NCBI GenBank assembly: GCA_963576735.1
Contig: OY755171.1
Coordinates: 186,001-250,000, forward strand
From: Bedellia somnulentella
Taxonomy: Eukaryota > Arthropoda > Insecta > Lepidoptera > Bedelliidae
Direction: 5' to 3'
DNA length: 64,000 bases
Part shown: piece by piece, positions 59,309 to 64,000 of the stretch
How positions within the stretch are numbered: position 1 is the first letter of the stretch
How the letters are laid out: every line of letters begins with the position of its first letter
Program-made: the position numbers and the translations under genes
The notes under the pieces: model-generated
What the model was told of the DNA's origin: nothing
The model's input: only the letters and a program-made list of their open reading frames with translations
Database searches by the model: none

Positions 59309-59362
59309 GTAAGTATTTTGTTTAAGGAATACATACATACATACATACATATTCTCACGCCG

Positions 59363-60457
59363 TTAGTTCCCATTGGGGTAGGCAGAGACTATCGATCGCC
59401 ACTTTGTACGATCCTGGCAAACCTCTCTGGCTTCGTTTACATCCATCAATCTTTTCATACATGCTCTTTTATTCTTCATACTGCGGACACCTGCCTTTTT
59501 GAGCACATTTTCTATTTGATCCAAATGTGTCCTCCGAGGTCGTCCTCTACTAACATTACCTTCCACATTGGCTCTATATATCTCTTTCACCAATTTACTG
59601 TCATCCATCCTCTCTATGTGCCCAAACCATCTCAACATTCCTTTTTCTATCTTTCTTACAATATCATCTTTTACACCACACCTTTCACGAATCACATCAT
59701 TCCTCACACGATCACATAACCTTACATTACACACTTTTCTGAGGGATCTCATTTCTACTGCATTCACTCTACTTTCATGCTTCTTCTGCCACACCCAACA
59801 TTCACTGCCATACATAAGCGTAGGAACGAGGACAGCATCATGCACAGCCATTCGGGCCTTTTCAGACACCGACTGACTAGACATTAGACTATCCAGTGCT
59901 CCATTTACCGCATTACCCTTTTTCACTCTTCTCTCGATATCTTCATCACACTTTCCATCCCTAGTAAACAAACTCCCCAAATATACAAACTCTTTCACTT
60001 GTTCCACTTTCTTACCATTAATCTCAATCACGCATTCGGTCATATTCACCTCTCTCTCAAAAACCATAGTTTTTGTTTTATCCACATTCACCCTCATTCC
60101 CTTTTTTTCAAAAGACGCACATGCAATATTCATCATCTCTTGCAGCTCTTCCACCGATGATGCAAGTAGCACTTGATCGTCGGCATATAAGAGGCATTTA
60201 ATGATGAATCCACCCATTCTCAATCCATAATCACTTTCACGCAACTCTGTTAAACAGTCATCCATGAACAAATTGAAGAGCCACGGGGAAGCTACACAAC
60301 CCTGTCGGACACCCCGAGAGATCCCGAACCAGTCAGTATTTTCCCCGTTTACTCTCACACATGCACTGGAATCCTCATAGAGTGATACCAGTGCACGTAT
60401 AAGTTGGCTCCCCAAGCCGAACTTGGATAACACCTCCCATAAACACTTTCTTACCAT
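59363..60457 (-). CDS. RTE LINE reverse transcriptase core and C-terminus (364 codons)
   Basis: Begins at the D2 junction (VRKCLWEVLSKFGLGSQLIR) and runs without a stop to AYPNGN at the LINE's normal end. Contains GVRQGCVASPWLFNLFMDD and the catalytic YADD in CLLYADDQVLLASS, then the conserved C-terminal blocks SECWVWQKKHESRV, GMLRWFGHIERMDD and SRGRPRRTHLDQ. With the endonuclease it would carry out target-primed reverse transcription; this copy is split by an insertion. Confidence 0.9.
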   Translation of the reverse strand: MVRKCLWEVLSKFGLGSQLIRALVSLYEDSSACVRVNGENTDWFGISRGVRQGCVASPWLFNLFMDDCLTELRESDYGLRMGGFIIKCLLYADDQVLLASSVEELQEMMNIACASFEKKGMRVNVDKTKTMVFEREVNMTECVIEINGKKVEQVKEFVYLGSLFTRDGKCDEDIERRVKKGNAVNGALDSLMSSQSVSEKARMAVHDAVLVPTLMYGSECWVWQKKHESRVNAVEMRSLRKVCNVRLCDRVRNDVIRERCGVKDDIVRKIEKGMLRWFGHIERMDDSKLVKEIYRANVEGNVSRGRPRRTHLDQIENVLKKAGVRSMKNKRACMKRLMDVNEAREVCQDRTKWRSIVSAYPNGN

Positions 60458-60760
60458 AAATAAAAGATGTTATTAAAGGAAAGAAAAATTTCGACTCTGG
60501 CGGGGTTCGAACCCGCGACCTTCGGGTATACGCCCCCGTCGCTCTGCCAACTGAGCTACAGTGTCAGTTGGCATCCAGCGCGAAATTTCTCTATCCTTTG
60601 TTTCTTTTTTACACGTTCAAGTTGGCAGAGCGACGGGGGCGTATACCCGAAGGTCGCGGGTTCGAACCCCGCCAGTGTCGAAATTTTTCTTTCCTTTAAT
60701 AACATCTTTTATTTATGAGTAATAATCCCCACATGAGGAATTCATGTCAAAAAACATTAA
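60456..60760 (+). mobile_element. Fold-back tRNA-headed element (family D2) in RTE copy 7
   Basis: Flanked by ACTTTCTTACC (60445-60455 and 60761-60771). Left arm antisense with a full tRNA-like part (60493-60565), apex at about 60620/60621, right arm in sense starting inside the tRNA-like D arm (to 60679), then the family tail ending cattaa. Arms are unequal, so the inversion point is off centre. Confidence 0.88.
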
Positions 60761-61109
60761 ACTTTCTTACCACCCTATCATACGCCTTCTCTAAATCAAT
60801 GAAGGAGCAATACACCTTTCGGTTCTTAGCTAAGAACTTTTCGGTGATGCTCCTTAAAGAGAAGATTTGGTCCATACATCCCATTCCCTTTCTAAATCCT
60901 GCTTGCACATCCCAAATTTTATCATCCGTTTCATTCATCACTCTTTCAATCAAAACCTTTGCATACAATTTACCGACAATGCTGAGTAGGCTAATTCCAC
61001 GGTAGTTTCTAGCCTCCTGGTGTGACCCCTTTCCTTTATACAAGGGCACAATTACTGCCCTGTACCAATCTCGTGGCACTTTACCACTCAACCAGCACTT
61101 TTGAAACAA
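60747..61109 (-). CDS. RTE LINE reverse transcriptase, N-terminal segment
   Basis: Continues the ORF in another frame: MFQKCWLSGKVPRDW, NYRGISLLSIVGKLYAKVL, AGFRKGMGCMDQIF, FIDLEKAYDRVVRK, then cut by the D2 insertion. Confidence 0.85.
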   Translation of the reverse strand: MFQKCWLSGKVPRDWYRAVIVPLYKGKGSHQEARNYRGISLLSIVGKLYAKVLIERVMNETDDKIWDVQAGFRKGMGCMDQIFSLRSITEKFLAKNRKVYCSFIDLEKAYDRVVRKFNVF

Positions 61110-62784
61110 GGAAGTACAGCCAGGAAGCCACCAACCCTTTCCCAGCCCTCAGTATTTTGATACTTATCCTATCATACCCTGCCGCTTTCCCCACCTTCAT
61201 ACTTTTTAATGCTTTCATTACTTCTTCCATACTAATCTCACTGTCACTACTGTCACCCAATGCCTCATTCCAGTCAACATTGCTGCCAATGGGCGAAGAA
61301 ATAAGTGAATCCTCTTTTTCAAAGAGTCCCTCAAAATAGTTCTTCCATACTCCTCTTATGCTACTTTCATCCGTCGCCAATTCACCCTGTTCATCTCTCA
61401 CAACATTCACTCTCGTGTTTTGGGAAACTCCCTTTTCTTTCCGGATATATTTCCAGAACAACTTTTGGTTATTCCGGAAATTATCAGAGAGTTTCCTCTC
61501 ACACCATTCTATCAGATCACGCTTTTTCTTTTCTATTTTCTTCTTAACCTCATTCTTAACTCTCTTATATTCATCTTCACTATTCTTCACTACATCATCT
61601 GTTACTCTCGCATCCATTCGTTTACTAGCTTTAATCGCTAGTAAATCTAACCAAGCTTTCTTCTTATCTCCAACTGCCTCTTTCACATCTTTATCCCACC
61701 AACTTGTTGGTGGTCTATTTGTTCTTTTACTCAATCCACATACTTCCGTCGCACATTCAACCATTGACGATTTGAGCACATCCCATACTTCTTCTATTTC
61801 CAATTCATCCTTCATCTCCACGCAACTTAGCCTGTCGTCCAATTTCTTCATATATTCATCTCTAATATTTTCATCCTCTTCCAATTTCTCCACTTTTATT
61901 CTCGCAAATTCAGTTGTCGACACTTTGGTCCTGTGACGCCAACGCGTGCACAGTCCCCTTAATCGTGATATCACGAGAAAGTGGTCTGTGCCAACGTTAA
62001 TGCCCCTATGGACTCTGGTGTCAACAACCTTTGCTCTTAGCCTTTCATCCACTATCACAAAATCTATCATACTTCTCTCGCTTCCTCTCTGTCTAGTATA
62101 CATATGGATATCTTTGTGTTCAAACAACGTGTTCGTAACACAAAGATTCCTCTCCAAACATACATCAATCACTTTCTCACCATTCTCGTTCACTCTTTTA
62201 TCACCAAACTTTCCCAAAACTCTTTCACAACCGTTGCGTGACACACCAACCCGACCATTAAAATCTCCTAACATAACAATTTTCTCATTTTCATCACACC
62301 CATTCGCAACATCGTCTAACAGATTCCAAAACTCCTCCCTCTCGGATAGTGATCTGGACATGTCCGGAGCATAAACGCAAATTATGTGCATCCGGACAAG
62401 CCCCACCTTCACCTTTATCCATAGGAGCCTTGGACTCACACACGCATAATCTTTCATACACTTAGCCATCCTTTCAGATATCAGAAGTCCCACGCCTTGG
62501 CAAGCTCTGTCACTCTCGGCAACTCCCGACCAGATAGCTGTAAATGGGCCAAGTTGTGAAACCTCTTTTTCCTTGCGCTTCGTTTCATTTACACACAGAA
62601 AATCTAGTTTTCTTTCTTCCATAATAAAACATACTTCATCTAATTTTTCATGCATCCCTCCACACACATTCATCGTACTAAAGCGGGTCTCTTTAGCCCA
62701 CTTTTCGCCCCGTGAGGAACCACGGCGTGATGAGTGGCGAGCCACATCGCCGCCACCGCGTTTAATTGTAGTTTCTAAACACAT
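61081..62784 (-). CDS. RTE LINE endonuclease and linker (567 codons, frameshifted end)
   Basis: EN blocks in order: LDFLCVNETK (metal-binding Glu), IICVYAPDMS, MLGDFNGRVG (catalytic Asp/Asn), SMIDFVIVDE and VGTDHFLVIS (catalytic His). A Lys-rich linker follows (about residues 330-450), then the start of the reverse transcriptase (MKVGKAAGYDRI). The frame is lost near 61100, where other copies read FQKCW and this one reads VSKVLVEW. It acts as the target-DNA nickase of the LINE. Confidence 0.9.
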   Translation of the reverse strand: MCLETTIKRGGGDVARHSSRRGSSRGEKWAKETRFSTMNVCGGMHEKLDEVCFIMEERKLDFLCVNETKRKEKEVSQLGPFTAIWSGVAESDRACQGVGLLISERMAKCMKDYACVSPRLLWIKVKVGLVRMHIICVYAPDMSRSLSEREEFWNLLDDVANGCDENEKIVMLGDFNGRVGVSRNGCERVLGKFGDKRVNENGEKVIDVCLERNLCVTNTLFEHKDIHMYTRQRGSERSMIDFVIVDERLRAKVVDTRVHRGINVGTDHFLVISRLRGLCTRWRHRTKVSTTEFARIKVEKLEEDENIRDEYMKKLDDRLSCVEMKDELEIEEVWDVLKSSMVECATEVCGLSKRTNRPPTSWWDKDVKEAVGDKKKAWLDLLAIKASKRMDARVTDDVVKNSEDEYKRVKNEVKKKIEKKKRDLIEWCERKLSDNFRNNQKLFWKYIRKEKGVSQNTRVNVVRDEQGELATDESSIRGVWKNYFEGLFEKEDSLISSPIGSNVDWNEALGDSSDSEISMEEVMKALKSMKVGKAAGYDRISIKILRAGKGLVASWLYFLVSKVLVEW

Positions 62785-63255
62785 TCGGTTCCCACGTTAA
62801 GCAAGGGAAATATACTGTCCGCCTAGCCAGAGCCCCGCTTGACTAGGTAAGGTTATTTAGTACCCGGAGTTCACCAGGCTCCGGGACGGCGGCACGCTAA
62901 CGACCAGGCTCACCCCTGGCCACGCATCCCTCGGCACGGCAGACCTTGGATTGGTGTAGGGGCGAAGATGAAAAAAGCCCTTTTCCCTTAGTCGACTTCT
63001 ACGACACCCACGGGAAGAGATGGGGTAGTGCTATTCTATGCCGACACTACACAGCACTAAGAAATATGGAAGATTAAGGAATATATAACGAATATACAAA
63101 ACAATCTACACGAATGTCATGAATGATACAATGAATGATATCCAAAATGCAACTATACCGTATATTTTCATATATTAATACTACCGCCATCATCATCAAG
63201 ACATCGTTTTTGGCAGGATATGGCTGTTTTCTGTTTAATGTAGTTTTGAGCTGGG

Positions 63256-63533
63256 GCGTACCAGTTACCACTTGCCGTGTAGTGTCGACTTAGAATAGCA
63301 CTACCCCATTTCTACCCGTGGGGATTCGTGAGAGGCGACTAAGGGTATAGGGGCTTTTTGAGTGATTTTTGGGCGATGTGGTTGGAGACCCATCAACAAA
63401 AACGTTTATTATTATCATCTTTTCCCTAATCAACTTCCAAAAGTGGCTGAGGAATTTATCATTCCAAAGCTCTGGCTACCCCGTTAAGGGATTTATAGCC
63501 GTGAGTATATGTATGTATATATGCGTACCAGTT
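63256..63533 (+). repeat. Mini-RTE repeat (family B), full copy with target duplication
   Basis: GCGTACCAGTT at 63256-63266 and 63523-63533. From ttgccgtgtagtgtcgactt to tagccgtgagtatatgtatg. Element body about 63267-63522. Confidence 0.9.
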
Positions 63534-63585
63534 CTTGAAATTGAAAACTTATTATTTAAAAAAAAAATAACAGTATAATAAGTAG

Positions 63586-64000
63586 AATTTGTGGAAGGTG
63601 TTGTCTAAGTTCGGTTTGGGGAACCAACTTATACGTGCATTTAAGTCACTCTATGAGAGTTCCAGTGCATGTGTAAGAATAAACGGATAAAACACGTACT
63701 GGTTCGAAATTTCTAGCGATGTACGTCAGGATTGTGTAGCTTCTCCGTAGCTCTTCAATCTGATCATGGACGACTGTCTGAAAGAACTACGCGAAAGTGA
63801 TTATGGTCTGAGAATGGGAGGATTCATTATTAAATGCCTCTTATACGCTGACGATCGAGTATTACTTGCATCAACAGTAAATGAGTTGCAAGAGATGGTG
63901 AATATTGCGTGTAAGTCTTTTGAAAGAAAGGGCATGCGAGTAAATGTGGACAAAACCAAGACAATGGTTTTCGAGAGAGAGGAAAGTATGACAGAATGAG
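63586..64000 (+). mobile_element. RTE LINE copy 8, fragment running off the window
   Basis: Reverse transcriptase segment; 63766-63999 encodes MDDCLKELRESDYGLRMGG and the motif YADD (CLLYADDRVLLAST) in frame. Very close to copy 2 at 34221-34440. Its 3' end is beyond the window. Confidence 0.85.

Larger units (their letters stand above)
59331..63048 (-). mobile_element. RTE LINE copy 7, the most complete, split by a D2 element
   Basis: 5' leader on the right (plus gccgacactacacagc near 63045), 3' end with (ACAT)n on the left. The flanks share an imperfect TAAG(G/A)AAT duplication. The coding sequence runs from endonuclease (62784) to the C-terminus (59363) with one frameshift near 61100 and one insertion (60456-60760); otherwise intact. 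It is the best template for the family consensus. Confidence 0.9.

Noticed and set aside
1..64000. A CRISPR array, operon or prokaryotic system
   Set aside because: Repeats are transposons with target duplications, coding density is far too low, and splice signals and LINEs show eukaryotic DNA.

Overview
The window looks like AT-rich, repeat-choked insect DNA, most probably from a moth or butterfly. The evidence is several copies of one RTE-clade LINE, Jockey/CR1-like LINEs, tRNA-headed SINEs, short Helitrons with TC...CTAG ends and a dead mariner. No conventional host exon and no bacterial-type gene is present. I infer the order Lepidoptera from these repeat families and could not confirm it by a search.

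The most important content is not in any long ORF. From base 191 to 59308 the + strand carries a series of tiny splice-bounded units: a pyrimidine-rich tract and AG, then 3, 6, 9, 12 or 18 bases, then GTAAGT or a close variant. I count 52 (41 of 6 nt, six of 9, two of 12, two of 18, one of 3). Every length is a multiple of three. All introns fall in phase 0, and phase 0 is the only frame without stops. Together they would encode about 121 residues spread over about 59 kb, unusually rich in Trp, Tyr and Phe. I read this as the middle of one extreme micro-exon gene whose first and last exons lie outside the window. Two neighbouring 18-nt exons are a tandem duplicate whose introns are better conserved than the exons, a sign of fast protein evolution.

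Nearly everything between the micro-exons is transposable elements sitting in the introns, so introns range from 79 nt to about 4.9 kb. Main blocks: 0-3 kb, SINEs and mini-RTE repeats; 3.1-5.2 kb, a fold-back tRNA-headed element interrupted by a Helitron; 6.4-7.9 kb, Helitrons; 11-12.2 kb, mariner; 12.6-14.4 kb, Jockey-like LINE; 14.9-16.7 kb, RTE; 17.1-17.5 kb, a 26-bp minisatellite; 18.8-19.6 kb, LINE; 20.5-21.3 kb, a mini-RTE split by a MITE that is itself split by a fold-back element; 23.9-26.5 kb, SINE and LINE with a fold-back insertion; 28.3-30.4 kb, a DNA-transposon-like cassette with an intact 560-codon ORF; 31.7-39.5 kb, two RTE copies, the second with nested insertions; 40.5-41.9 kb, unidentified ORFs; 43.3-43.7, 46.8-49.5 and 59.3-63.0 kb, more RTE copies; 51.1-51.9 and 54.4-55.4 kb, Helitrons; 63.6 kb to the end, another RTE fragment.

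The second unusual system is the fold-back tRNA-headed element. At least four insertions have clear 11-13 bp target-site duplications, a fixed right end and a fixed left end made of an inverted copy of the same unit, with an apex that differs between copies. All intron/exon statements come from reading the sequence by eye; transcript data would decide them.
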